Assembly (NCBI GenBank): GCA_036873135.1
Contig: JAPTYO010000006.1
Coordinates: 1,287,329-1,351,328, forward strand
Reading direction: 5' to 3'
Length of the DNA stretch: 64,000 bases
Source: Clarkia xantiana subsp. parviflora
Taxonomy: Eukaryota > Streptophyta > Magnoliopsida > Myrtales > Onagraceae
Position 1 is the stretch's first letter, and every line of letters begins with the position of its first letter. The translations under genes were made by a program, and so were the position numbers. This document shows, piece after piece, positions 27,901 through 39,839 of this stretch. Below the pieces are notes generated by a model. The model was not told the DNA's origin, searched no databases, and worked only from the letters and a program-made list of their open reading frames with translations.

Positions 27901-30900
27901 CTATGATATTTATTCTAAACATATGATCATACTAAAGTCTTTATCCCTTTTAAGTTCGATCTCAGACTCAACTTTTATTCATAGAGAAACACTCTCGAGC
28001 TCTGAATTGGATGAAATCAGTTGCTATCACCTTTATTCTAAATATATGTTTATACTAAAGTCTTTATCCCTTTTAAGTTCGTTCTCAGAATAACCTTTTA
28101 TTCATAGGGAAACACTCACGGAGCTCTGAATTGGATGAAATCAGTTGATATCGCATTTATTCTAAATATATGATCAACTAAAGTCTTTATCCCTTTTTAG
28201 TTCAGTCTCAGAATCAACTTTTATTCATAGGGAAACACTCTCGGAGCTCTGAATTGGATGAAATCAGTTGCTATCGCATTTATTCTAAACATATGATCAT
28301 ACTAAAAGTCTTTATCCCTTTTAAGTTCGGTCTCAGAATAACTTTTATTCATAGGGAAACACTCATGGAGCTCTGAATTGGATGAAATCAGTTGCTATCG
28401 CATTTATTCTAAATATATGATCATACTAAAGTCTTTATCCCTTTTTAGTTCGGTCTCAGAATCAACTTTTATTCATAGGGAAACACTCTCGGAGCTCTGA
28501 ATTGGATGAAATCAGTTGCTATCGCATTTATTATAAACATATGATCATACTAAAGTCTTTATCCATTTTTAGTTCGGTCTCGGAATCAACTTTTATTCAT
28601 AGGGCAACACTCTCAAGGCTCTGAATTGGATGAAATCAGTAGCTATGGCATTTTTTCTAAACATATGATCATACTTAAGTCTTTATCCCTTTTAAGTTCG
28701 GTCTCAAAATCAACTTTTATTCATAGGGAAACACTCTCGGAGCTCTGAATTGGATGAAATTAGTTGTTATCGCATTTATTCTAAACATATGATCATACTA
28801 AAGTCTTTATCCCTTTTAAGTTCGGTCTCAGAATCAACTTTTATTCATAGGGCAACACTCTCAAGGCTCTGAATTGGATGAAATCAGTTGCTATGATATT
28901 TATTCTAAACATATGATCATACTAAAGTCTTTATCCCTTTTAAGTTCGATCTCAGACTCAACTTTTATTCATAGAGAAACACTCTCGAGGCTCTGAATTG
29001 GATGAAATCAGTTGCTATCACCTTTATTCTAAATATATGTTTATACTAAAGTCTTTATCCCTTTTAAGTTCGTTCTCAGAATAACCTTTTATTCATAGGG
29101 AAACACTCACGGAGCTCTGAATTGGATGAAATCAGTTGATATCGCATTTATTCTAAATATATGATCAAACTAAAGTCTTTATCCCTTTTTAGTTCAGTCT
29201 CAGAATCAACTTTTATTCATAGGGAAACACTCTCGGAGCTCTGAATTGGATAAAATCAGTTGCTATCGCATTTATTCTAAACATATGATCATACTAAAAG
29301 TCTTTATCCCTTTTAAGTTCGGTCTCAGAATAACCTTTTATTCATAGGGAAACACTCATGGAGCTCTGAATTGGATGAAATCAGTTGCTATCGCATTTAT
29401 TCTAAATATATGATCATACTAAAGTCTTTATCCCTTTTTAGTTCGGTCTCAGAATCAACTTTTATTCATAGGGAAACACTCTCGGAGCTCTGAATTGGAT
29501 GAAATCAGTTGCTATCGCATTTATTATAAACATATGATCATACTAAAGTCTTTATCCATTTTTAGTTCGGTCTCAGAATCAACTTTTATTCATAGGGCAC
29601 CACTCTCAAGGCTCTGAATTGGATGAAATCAGTAGCTATGGCATTTATTCTAAACATATGATCATACTTAAGTCTTTATCCCTTTTAAGTTCGGTCTCAA
29701 AATCAACTTTTATTCATAGGGAAACACTCTCGGAGCTCTGAATTGGATGAAATTAGTTGTTATCGCATTTATTCTAAACATATGATCATACTAAAGTCTT
29801 TATCCCTTTTAAGTTCGGTCTCAGAATCAACTTTTATTCATAGGGCAACACTCTCAAGGCTCTGAATTGGATGAAATCAGTTGCTATGATATTTATTCTA
29901 AACATATGATCATACTAAAGTCTTTATCCCTTTTAAGTTCGATCTCAGACTCAACTTTTATTCATAGAGAAACACTCTCGAGGCTCTGAATTGGATGAAA
30001 TCAGTTGCTATCACCTTTATTCTAAATATATGTTTATACTAAAGTCTTTATCCCTTTTAAGTTCGTTCTCAGAATAACTTTTATTCATAGGGAAACACTC
30101 ACGGAGCTCTGAATTGGATGAAATCAGTTGATATCGCATTTATTCTAAATATATGATCAAACTAAAGTCTTTATCCCTTTTTAGTTCAGTCTCAGAATCA
30201 ACTTTTATTCATAGGGAAACACTCTCGGAGCTCTGAATTGGATAAATCAGTTGCTATCGCATTTATTCTAAACATATGATCATACTAAAAGTCTTTATCC
30301 CTTTTAAGTTCGGTCTCAGAATAACCTTTTATTCATAGGGAAACACTCATGGAGCTCTGAATTGGATGAAATCAGTTGCTATCGCATTTATTCTAAATAT
30401 ATGATCATACTAAAGTCTTTATCCCTTTTTAGTTCGGTCTCAGAATCAACTTTTATTCATAGGGAAACACTCTCGGAGCTCTGAATTGGATGAAATCAGT
30501 TGCTATCGCATTTATTATAAACATATGATCATACTAAAGTCTTTATCCATTTTTAGTTCGGTCTCGGAATCATCTTTTATTCATAGGGCAACACTCTCAA
30601 GGCTCTGAATTGGATGAAATCAGTTGCTATGGCATTTTTTCTAAACATATGATCATACTAAAGTCTTTATCCCTTTTAAGTTCGGTCTCAAAATCAACTT
30701 TTATTCATAGGGAAACACTCTCGGAGCTCTGAATTGGATGAAATTAGTTGTTATCGCATTTATTCTAAACATATGATCATACTAAAGTCTTTATCCCTTT
30801 TAAGTTCGGTCTCAGAATCAACTTTTATTCATAGGGCAACACTCTCAAGGCTCTGAATTGGATGAAATCAGTTGCTATGATATTTATTCTAAACATATGA

Positions 30901-33602
30901 TCATACTAAAGTCTTTATCCCTTTTAAGTTCGATCTCAGAATCAACTTTTATTCATAGAGAAACACTCTCGAGGCTCTGAATTGGATGAAATCAGTTGCT
31001 ATCACCTTTATTCTAAATATATGTTTATACTAAAGTCTTTATCCCTTTTAGTTCGTTCTCAGAATAACCTTTTATTCAAAGGGAAACACTCACGGAGCTC
31101 TGAATTGGATGAAATCAGTTGATATCGCATTTATTCTAAATATATGATCAAACTAAAGTCTTTATCCCTTTTTAGTTCAGTCTCACAATCAACTTTTATT
31201 CATAGGGAAACACTCTCGGAGCTCTGAATTGGATAAAATCAGTTGCTATCGCATTTATTCTAAACATATGATCATACTAAAGTCTTTATCCCTTTTAAGT
31301 TCGGTCTCAGAATAACCTTTTATTTATAGGGAAACACTCATGGAGCTCTGAATTGGATGAAATCAGTTGCTATCGCATTTATTCTAAATATATGATCATA
31401 CTAAAGTCTTTATCCCTTTTTAGTTCGGTCTCAGAATCAACTTTTATTCATAGGGAAACACTCTCGGAGCTCTGAATTGGATGAAATCAGTTGCTATCGC
31501 ATTTATTATAAACATATGATCATACTAAAGTCTTTATCCATTTTTAGTTCGGTCTCGGAATCAACTTTTATTCATAGGGCAACACTCTCAAGGCTCTGAA
31601 TTGGATGAAATCAGTAGCTATGGCATTTATTCTAAACATATGATCATACTTAAGTCTTTATCCCTTTTAAGTTCGGTCTCAGAATCAACTTTTATTCATA
31701 GGGAAACACTCTCGGAGCTCTGAATTGGATGAAATTAGTTGTTATCGCATTTATTCTAAACATATGATCATACTAAAGTCTTTATCCCTTTTAAGTTCGG
31801 TCTCATAATCAACTTTTATTCATAGGGCAACACTCTCAAGGCTCTGAATTGGATGAAATCAGTTGCTATGACATTTATTCTAAACATATGATCATACTAA
31901 AGTCTTTATCCCTTTTAAGTTCGATCTCAGACTCAACTTTTATTCATAGAGAAACACTCTCGAGGCTCTGAATTGGATGAAATCAGTTGCTATCACCTTT
32001 ATTCTAAATATATGTTTATACTAAAGTCTTTATCCCTTTTAAGTTCGTTCTCAGAATAACTTTTATTCATAGGGAAACACTCACGGAGCTCTGAATTGGA
32101 TGAAATCAGTTGATATCGCATTTATTCTAAATATATGATCAAACTAAAGTCTTTATCCTTTTTAGTTCAGTCTCAGAATCAACTTTTATTCATAGGGAAA
32201 CACTCTCGAGCTCTGAATTGGATAAAATCAGTTGCTATCGCATTTATTCTAAACATATGATCATACTAAAAGTCTTTATCCCTTTTAGTTCGGTCTCAGA
32301 ATAACTTTTATTCATAGGGAAACACTCATGGAGCTCTGAATTGGATGAAATCAGTTGCTATCGCATTTATTCTAAATATATGATCATACTAAAGTCTTTA
32401 TCCCTTTTTAGTTCGGTCTCAGAATCAACTTTTATTCATAGGGAAACACTCTCGGAGCTCTGAATTGGATGAAATCAGTTGCTATCGCATTTATTATAAA
32501 CATATGATCATACTAAAGTCTCTATCCATTTTTAGTTCGGTCTCAGAATCAACTTTTATTCATAGGGCAACACTCTCAAAGCTCTGAATTGGATGAAATC
32601 AGTAGCTATGGCATTTATTCTAAACATATGATCATACTTAAGTCTTTATCCCTTTTAAGTTCGGTCTCAAAATCAACTTTTATTCATAGGGAAACACTCT
32701 CGGAGCTCTGAATTGGATGAAATTAGTTGTTATCGCATTTATTCTAAACATATGATCATACTAAAGTCTTTATCCCTTTTAAGTTCGGTCTCAGAATCAA
32801 CTTTTATTCATAGGGCAACACTCTCAAGGCTCTGAATTGGATGAAATAAGTTGCTATGATATTTATTCTAAACATATGATCATACTAAAGTCTTTATCCC
32901 TTTTAAGTTCGATCTCAGACTCAACTTTTATTCATAGAGAAACACTCTCGAGGCTCTGAATTGGATGAAATCAGTTGCTATCACCTTTATTCTAAATATA
33001 TGTTTATACTAAAGTCTTTATCCCTTTTAAGTTCGTTCTCAGAATAACCTTTTATTCATAGGGAAACACTCACGGAGCTCTGAATTGGATGAAATCAGTT
33101 GATATCGCATTTATTCTAAATATATGATCAAACTAAAGTCTTTATCCCTTTTTAGTTCAGTCTCAGAATCAACTTTTATTCATAGGGAAACACTCTAGGA
33201 GCTCTGAATTGGATAAAATCAGTTGCTATCGCATTTATTCTAAACATATGATCATACTAAAAGTCTTTATCCCTTTTAAGTTCGGTCTCAGAATAACTTT
33301 TATTCATAGGGAAACACTCATGGAGCTCTGAATTAGATGAAATCAGTTGCTATCGCATTTATTCTAAATATATGATCATACTAAAGTCTTTATCCCTTTT
33401 TAGTTCGGTCTCAGAATCAACTTTTATTCATAGGGAACACTCTCGGAGCTCTAATTGGATGAAATCAGTTGCTATCGCATTTATTATAAACATATGATCA
33501 TACTAAAGTCTCTATCCATTTTTAGTTCGGTATCGGAATCATCTTTATTCATAGGGCAACACTCTCAAGGCTCTGAATTGGATGAAATTAGTAGCTTTTG
33601 CA

Positions 33603-33611
33603 TTATTCTAA
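33603..33611. repeat. Left 9-bp target-site duplication
   Basis: TTATTCTAA immediately left of the insertion; the same 9 bp follows its right end at 34226-34234. The uninterrupted G monomer has this 9-mer once, so it is a true duplication of target DNA. Confidence 0.9.
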
Positions 33612-33759
33612 GGGTTAAGAACCTATGAAAGGTCTGAACTATCACCCATGTTAACGGGAGAGGTCTGAAATTTAAAAAGTTTATAACAGATTTCAGAATT
33701 TATGTTTGTTGTTGACAAAGCGGTCTCCGTTAGTTTTTTCCGTTAAAACTACGGAAGTT

Positions 33760-33782
33760 GGTCACATGCTTGGCATGTGACC
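33760..33782. repeat. Perfect hairpin in insertion copy 1
   Basis: Ten-base arms GGTCACATGC and GCATGTGACC separated by TTG. The same hairpin recurs in the other copies, e.g. 49201-49223, with one arm change in the copies at 52591 and 55759 (ggttacatgc) and a loop-side change (catgattggcatg) in those at 60164 and 63251. Confidence 0.85.
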
Positions 33783-33876
33783 GGAAATAAAATAAAATTA
33801 CAAAAATGCCCTTCTATCAAGTGTGCCCCTCACATGCATGGAGTGAAAAGACCAAAATGCCCTTGAAGCCACCACG

Positions 33877-33996
33877 TTACTCCGGCGACCACAATCGTAC
33901 TCCGGCGACCACCACCGTACTCCAGCGACCACCACCGTACTCCGGCGACCACCACCGTACTCCGGCGACCACCACCGTACTCCGGCGACCACCACC
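33877..33996 (+). repeat. 20-bp minisatellite inside insertion
   Basis: About six tandem units of tactccggcgaccaccaccg. The later copies have about four units (49052, 52591, 55759) or three (60164, 61697, 63251), so unit number varies between copies of one insertion. Confidence 0.85.
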
Positions 33997-33998
33997 AA

Positions 33999-34220
33999 GG
34001 CTCCGATTGGGCCAAATCGGAGCCACCGGCCCCGATTGGGCTCCGATCGGAGCCACCGGCCCCGATTGGCTCCGATCGGAGCCACCGCCCCGATTGAGCT
34101 CCGATCGGAGCCACCGGGCCCGATTAGACTCCGATCGGGGCCAAAAGCTACGATCGAGCCAAAAAGCTCCGATCGGAGCTTTGTGGCTCTGGTCGGAGCC
34201 ACAGAGCTCCGGTCGGAGTT
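33999..34220. repeat. GATCGG palindrome-rich block inside insertion
   Basis: A chain of about 29-bp degenerate units built around the perfect 14-bp palindrome GCTCCGATCGGAGC, spaced by caccggccccgattg or caaaaa. GC-rich in contrast to the AT-rich satellite around it. Expected to form small cruciforms or hairpins; no known protein site is recognised. Confidence 0.8.
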
Positions 34221-34225
34221 AACCC

Positions 34226-34234
34226 TTATTCTAA
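34226..34234. repeat. Right 9-bp target-site duplication
   Basis: TTATTCTAA, after which monomer G resumes exactly (acatatgatcatacttaag). Confidence 0.9.
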
Positions 34235-37200
34235 ACATATGATCATACTTAAGTCTTTATCCCTTTTAAGTTCGGTCTCAGAATCAACTTTTATTCATAG
34301 GGAAACACTCTCGGAGCTCTGAATTGGATGAAATTAGTTGTTATCGCATTTATTCTAAACATATGATCATACTAAAGTCTTTATCCCTTTTAAGTTCGGT
34401 CTCATAATCAACTTTTATTCATAGGGCAACACTCTCAAGGCTCTGAATTGGATGAAATCAGTTGCTATGATATTTATTCTAAACATATGATCATACTAAA
34501 GTCTTTATCCCTTTTAAGTTCGATCTCAGACTCAACTTTTATTCATAGAGAAACACTCTCGAGGCTCTGAATTGGATGAAATCAGTTGCTATCACCTTTA
34601 TTCTAAATATATGTTTATACTAAAGTCTTTATCCCTTTTAAGTTCGTTCTCAGAATAACCTTTTATTCATAGGGAAACACTCACGGAGCTCTGAATTGGA
34701 TGAAATCAGTTGATATCGCATTTATTCTAAATATATGATCAAACTAAAGTCTTTATCCCTTTTTAGTTCAGTCTCAGAATCAACTTTTATTCATAGGGAA
34801 ACACTCTCGGAGCTCTAAATTGGATGAAATCAGTTGCTATCGCATTTATTCTAAACATATGATCATACTAAAGTCTTTATCCCTTTTAAGTTCGGTCTTA
34901 GAATAACCTTTTATTTATAGGGAAACACTCATGGAGCTCTGAATTGATGAAATCAGTTGCTATCGCATTTATTCTAAATATATGATCATACTAAAGTCTT
35001 TATCTCTTTTTAGTTCGGTCTCAGAATCAACTTTTATTCATAGGGAAACACTATCGGAGCTCTGAATTGGATGAAATCAGTTGCTATCGCATTTATTATA
35101 AACATATGATCATACTAAAGTCTTTATCCATTTTTAGTTCGGTCTCGGAATCATCTTTTATTCATAGGGCAACACTCTCAAGGCTCTGAATTGGATGAAA
35201 TTAGTAGCTATGGCATTTTTTCTAAACATATGATCATACTTAAGTCTTTATCCCTTTTAAGTTCGGTCTCAAAATCAACTTTTATTCATAGGGAAACACT
35301 CTCGGAGCTCTGAATTGGATGAAATTAGTTGTTATCGCATTTATTCTAAACATATGATCATACTAAAGTCTTTATCCCTTTTAAGTTCGGTCTCATAATA
35401 AACTTTTATTCATAGGGCAACACTCTCAAGGCTCTGAATTGGATGAAATCAGTTGCTATGATATTTATTCTAAACATATGATCATACTAAAGTCTTTATC
35501 CCTTTTAAGTTCGATCTCAGACTCAACTTTTATTCATAGAGAAACACTCTCGAGCTCTGAATTGGATGAAATCAGTTGCTATCACCTTTATTCTAAATAT
35601 ATGTTTATACTAAATTCTTTATCCCTTTTAAGTTCGTTCTCAGAATAACCTTTTATTCATAGGGAAACACTCACGGAGCTCTGAATTGGATGAAATCAGT
35701 TGATATCGCATTTATTCTAAATATATGATCAAACTAAAGTCTTTATCCCTTTTTAGTTCAGTCTCAGAATCAACTTTTATTCATAGGGAAACACTCTCGG
35801 AGCTCTAAATTGGATGAAATCAGGTGCTATCGCATTTATTCTAAACATATGATCATACTAAAAGTCTTTATCCCTTTTAAGTTCGGTCTTAGAATAACCT
35901 TTTATTTATAGGGAAACACTCATGGAGCTCTGAATTTGATGAAATCAGTTGCTATCGCATTTATTCTAAATATATGATCATACTAAAGTCTTTATCCCTT
36001 TTTAGTTCGGTCTCAGAATCAACTTTTATTCATAGGGAAACACTATCGGAGCTCTGAATTGGATGAAATCAGTTGCTATCGCATTTATTATAAACATATG
36101 ATCATACTAAAGTCTTTATCCATTTTTAGTTCGGTCTCGGAATCATCTTTTATTCATAGGGCAACACTCTCTAGGCTCTGAATTGGATGAAATTAGTAGC
36201 TATGGCATTTTTTCTAAACATATGATCATACTTAAGTCTTTATCCCTTTTAAGTTCGGTCTCAAAATCAACTTTTATTCATAGGGAAACACTCTCGGAGC
36301 TCTGAATTGGATGAAATTAGTTGTTATCGCATTTATTCTAAACATATGATCATACTAAAGTCTTTATCCCTTTTAAGTTCGGTCTCATAATCAACTTTTA
36401 TTCATAGGGCAACACTCTCAAGGCTCTGAATTGGATGAAATCAGTTGCTATGATATTTATTCTAAACATATGATCATACTAAAGTCTTTATCCCTTTTAA
36501 GTTCGATCTCAGACTCAACTTTTATTCATAGAGAAACACTCTCGAGGCTCTGAATTGGATGAAATCAGTTGCTATCACCTTTATTCTAAATATATGTTTA
36601 TACTAAAGTCTTTATCCCTTTTAAGTTCGTTCTCAGAATAACCTTTTATTCATAGGGAAACACTCACGGAGCTCTGAATTGGATGAAATCAGTTGATATT
36701 GCATTTATTCTAAATATATGATCAAACTAAAGTGTTTATCCCTTTTTAGTTCAGTCTCAGAATCAACTTTTATTCATAGGGAAACACTCTCGGAGCTCTG
36801 AATTGGATGAAATCAGTTGCTATCGCATTTATTCTAAACATATGATCATACTAAAAGTCTTTATCCCTTTTAAGTTCGGTCTTAGAATAACCTTTTATTT
36901 ATAGGGAAACACTCATGGAGCTCTGAATTGATGAAATCAGTTGCTATCGCATTTATTCTAAATATATGATCATACTAAAGTCTTTATCCCTTTTTAGTTC
37001 GGTCTCAGAATCAACTTTTATTCATAGGGAAACACTCTCGGAGCTCTGAATTGGATGAAATCAGTTGCTATCGCATTTATTATAAACATATGATCATACT
37101 AAAGTCTTTATCCATTTTTAGTTCGGTCTCGGAATCATCTTTTATTCATAGGGCAACACTCTCAAGGCTCTGAATTGGATGAAATTAGTAGCTATGGCAT

Positions 37201-38680
37201 TTTTTCTAAACATATGATCATACTTAAGTCTTTATCCCTTTTAAGTTCGGTCTCAAAATCAACTTTTATTCATAGGGAAACACTCTCGGAGCTCTAAATT
37301 GGATGAAATTAGTTGTTATCGCATTTATTCTAAACATATGATCATACTAAAGTCTTTATCCCTTTTAAGTTCGGTCTCATAATCAACTTTTATTCATAGG
37401 GCAACACTCTCAAGGCTCTGAATTGGATGAAATCAGTTGCTATGATATTTATTCTAAACATATGATCATACTAAAGTCTTTATCCCTTTTAAGTTCGATC
37501 TCAGACTCAACTTTTATTCATAGAGAAACACTCTCGAGGCTCTGAATTGGATGAAATCAGTTGCTATCACCTTTATTCTAAATATATGTTTATACTAAAG
37601 TCTTTATCCCTTTTAAGTTCGTTCTCGGAATAACCTTTTATTCATAGGGAAACACTCACGGAGCTCTGAATTGGTTGAAATCAGTTGATATCGCATTTAT
37701 TCTAAATATATGATCAAACTAAAGTCTTTATCCCTTTTTAGTTTAGTCTCAGAATCAACTTTTATTCATAGGGAAACACTCTCGGAACTCTGAATTGGAT
37801 AAAATCAGTTGCTATCGCATTTATTCTAAACATATGATCATACTAAAAGTCTTTATCCCTTTTAAGTTCGGTCTCAGAATAACCTTTTATTCATAGGGAA
37901 ACACTCATGGAGCTCTGAATTTGATGAAATCAGTTGCTATCGCATTTATTCTAAATATATGATCATACTAAAGTCTTTATCCCTTTTTAGTTCGGTCTCA
38001 GAATCAACTTTTATTCATAGGGAAACACTCTCGGAGCTCTGAATTGGATGAAATCAGTTGCTATCGCATTTATTATAAACATATGATCATATTAAAGTCT
38101 TTATCCATTTTTAGTTCGGTCTCGGAATCATCTTTTATTCATAGGGCAACACTCTCTAGGCTCTGAATTGGATGAAATTAGTAGCTATGGCATTTTTTCT
38201 AAACATATGATCATACTTAAGTCTTTATCCCTTTTAAGTTCGGTCTCAAAATCAACTTTTATTCATAGCGAAACACTCTCGGAGCTCTGAATTGGATGAA
38301 ATTAGTTGTTATCGCATTTATTCTAAACATATGATCATACTAAAGTCTTTATCCCTTTTAAGTTCGGTCTCATAATCAACTTTTATTCATAGGGCAACAC
38401 TCTCAAGGCTCTGAATTGGATGAAATCAGTTGCTATGATATTTATTCTAAACATATGATCATACTAAAGTCTTTATCCCTTTTAAGTTCGATCTCAGACT
38501 CAACTTTTATTCGTAGAGAAACACTCTCGAGGCTCTGAATTGGATGAAATCAGTTGCTATCACCTTTATTCTAAATATATGTTTATACTAAAGTCTTTAT
38601 CCCTTTTAAGTTCGTTCTCAAAATAACCTTTTATTCATAGGGAAACACTCACGGAGCTCTGAATTGGATGAAATCAGTTG
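34235..38680 (+). repeat. 124-bp satellite, diverged 8-mer HOR subfamily
   Basis: The rest of G, then H, then eight-monomer units with A starting at 34440, 35431, 36423, 37415 and 38408 (spacing 991-993). The array stops 25 bases into a C monomer at 38680. Compared with 13-30 kb, units here carry shared variants: ctcataatc in H, ggaatcatc in F, cattttttct in G, and ggtcttagaataacc with tttatttatag in D. Variation is mainly substitution rather than deletion. None of these four complete units carries the transposon insertion. No gene seen. Confidence 0.95.
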
Positions 38681-38823
38681 TGTTAGGTTGTAAAGTCTAG
38701 GTCAACGGGTCGTCAATCTAGAATTTATCTCCCACTAATGAAATGTCGGGTTCAGTGTTCCTAGGACTAGTCATTCTGATACATGCCCTTCTGCTCCCTT
38801 GGGGTAGTCGTTCTGATATATGT

Positions 38824-38898
38824 CCTTCTCTTCTCTCCTTCTGATCTCCTTTCCTTCTCTCCTTCTGACCTCCTTTCCTTCTCTCCTTTTGACCTCCT
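38824..38898 (+). repeat. 24-bp CT-rich tandem repeat in left LTR
   Basis: About three units of ccttctctccttctgacctc with a 24-bp period. The corresponding place in the right LTR instead has a (CCTT)n run at 47706-47730. Confidence 0.75.
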
Positions 38899-39144
38899 GA
38901 GGCTTGTACTTCTTACCCCTGGGGCTTGTCCTACTGCTCTATGCTCTTCTGCTTCCTTGGCTCTCTTCTCCTTGCCACCCTGCAAGAGGGGCAATACCAG
39001 GCACATATGGGGGGGGGGGGGTGGTGCCTGATGAACCCTCTCCGATGCCTAAGTCAGTACGGTTTTAGAGAGATAAAGCTAGAGAGATGTCAGAGCAAAA
39101 TTGTGCAACTTGCCAAGATGTCCGAATGAATAGTGGAGGTGGGG

Positions 39145-39153
39145 TATTTATAG
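39145..39153 (-). promoter_or_regulatory. TATA box of left LTR
   Basis: Minus strand reads CTATAAATA followed by CCCC, a good plant TATA box. It is conserved in the right LTR at 47890-47898, which supports minus-strand transcription of the element. Confidence 0.65.
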
Positions 39154-39160
39154 ACAACGG

Positions 39161-39184
39161 TGTCATTAAGGTGGCTTAATGACA
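39161..39184. repeat. Conserved LTR stem-loop
   Basis: Perfect 10-bp arms TGTCATTAAG and CTTAATGACA around GTGG. It lies just upstream of the TATA box in element orientation and is present unchanged in the right LTR (47906-47929), although the surrounding sequence has diverged. Confidence 0.75.
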
Positions 39185-39406
39185 TCGTTAACCTTTAAAC
39201 GCAGTTAATTAACATTTAAACACATAATTAAGACCTTAGGATACGGAGAAGGTTGGCGGAATAAACCGAGTATGGGAGTCGCAAAATGGTGCCGGGGCCC
39301 TTGGGGCGGATGAAAAATCCGACCCCTAAGGGCAGGGACCGGGTGTCGGAACCTTCGGGGTCGGGTCGAGGATCCGACCCCGAGGACTTGGGGTCGGGTG
39401 AATGGG

Positions 39407-39839
39407 CCCGGTCAAACAAGTTTGACCGGGTGAGGGGGGTCTCCCAGTCAAACCAAGTTTGACTGGGAGCCCCCCTCCCTTTTCCCTTCCACCCGATCTC
39501 TCAATAGAGAGATCGGGTGGGGGGACCCGATCTCTCAGTTGAGAGATCGGGTGGGAGGACCCGATCTCTCAACTGAGGGATCGGGTGGGAGAGGCCTCCT
39601 CCCAGTCAAACTTTTGACTGGGAGCCTCTCCCTCCTCCCAATCTCTCAACTGAGAGATTGGGAGGGGGCCACCTCCCAATCTCTCTTACGAGAGATTGGG
39701 AGGGTCTCCACCCGGTCAAACCAAGGTTTGACCGGGTGCTCCCACCCAGTCAAACCTTGGTTTGACTGGGTTCACCCACCCGGTCAAACCATGGTTTGAC
39801 CGGGTTCACCCACCCGGTCAAACCATGGTTTGACCGGGT
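39407..39839. repeat. Row of about twelve hairpins in LTR U3
   Basis: Consecutive near-perfect inverted repeats of 24-30 bp, nearly back to back. Arms fall in two families: CCCGGTCAAAC/GTTTGACCGGG with the variant CCCAGTCAAAC/GTTTGACTGGG, and CCCGATCTCTC/GAGAGATCGGG with the variant CCCAATCTCTC/GAGAGATTGGG. Examples: 39407-39430, 39441-39469, 39490-39519, 39525-39552, 39559-39588, 39599-39624, and more to 39839. In each variant both arms change together, so pairing is kept. The last two hairpins are almost identical copies (arms around catg). A further 9-bp inverted pair CGGGGTCGG/CCGACCCCG lies just before, near 39356-39382. Confidence 0.9.

Larger units (their letters stand above)
13003..33611 (+). 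repeat. Homogeneous 8-mer higher-order satellite array (~992-bp unit)
   Basis: About 21 consecutive eight-monomer units. Type A monomers start at 13003, 13992, 14984, 15975, 16965, 17956, 18949, 19940, 20932, 21924, 22916, 23907, 24900, 25892, 26884, 27876, 28866, 29859, 30850, 31841 and 32829. Spacing is 988-993 bp, mostly 991-992. Neighbouring units differ by only a few bases, while the eight monomers within a unit differ from one another at several diagnostic positions; this is the definition of a higher-order repeat. The last unit is interrupted inside its G monomer by the insertion at 33612. Low GC, no gene. Such homogeneous HORs are typical of active satellite domains such as centromeres, but centromere function is inference. 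Confidence 0.95.
33612..34225. mobile_element. Non-autonomous transposon-like insertion, Mutator-like (copy 1, 614 bp)
   Basis: The insert starts GGGTTAAGAACC and ends GTTAACCC, giving a 7-bp terminal inverted repeat, and is flanked by the 9-bp duplication TTATTCTAA. A 9-bp duplication is characteristic of Mutator-like elements; the short TIR would fit a non-TIR or degenerate member, so family assignment is tentative. Order within it: an AT-rich left third; a hairpin with arms GGTCACATGC/GCATGTGACC at 33760-33782; the motif gaccaaaatgcccttgaag; a 20-bp minisatellite tactccggcgaccaccaccg (about six units, 33877-33996); then a palindrome-rich block with repeated GCTCCGATCGGAGC (33999-34220). 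No transposase is encoded. Open frames of 94-146 codons on both strands run through the GC-rich repeats and look spurious. This is the longest of the seven copies: it has two or more extra minisatellite units and one extra GATCGG unit. Confidence 0.75.

Noticed and set aside
1..33611. Dozens of open frames of 60-150 codons starting MDEISCY, MKSVAI or MIILKSL
   Set aside because: They are the satellite read in phase. The monomer is 124 bp (not a multiple of three), so frames rotate and end at recurring stops; length depends only on one-base indels. Nothing suggests selection for protein.
33798..34242. Arg/Ser/Pro-rich frames on both strands in the insertion (e.g. DRSHRPRL and APIGAQSG repeats), repeated in later copies
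   Set aside because: They are generated by GC-rich palindromic and 20-bp repeats that lack stops on both strands. No start context, domain or transposase similarity.
1..38680. CRISPR array
   Set aside because: Repeats are contiguous 124-bp monomers with no unique spacers, and the surrounding sequence is plant-like with no cas genes.
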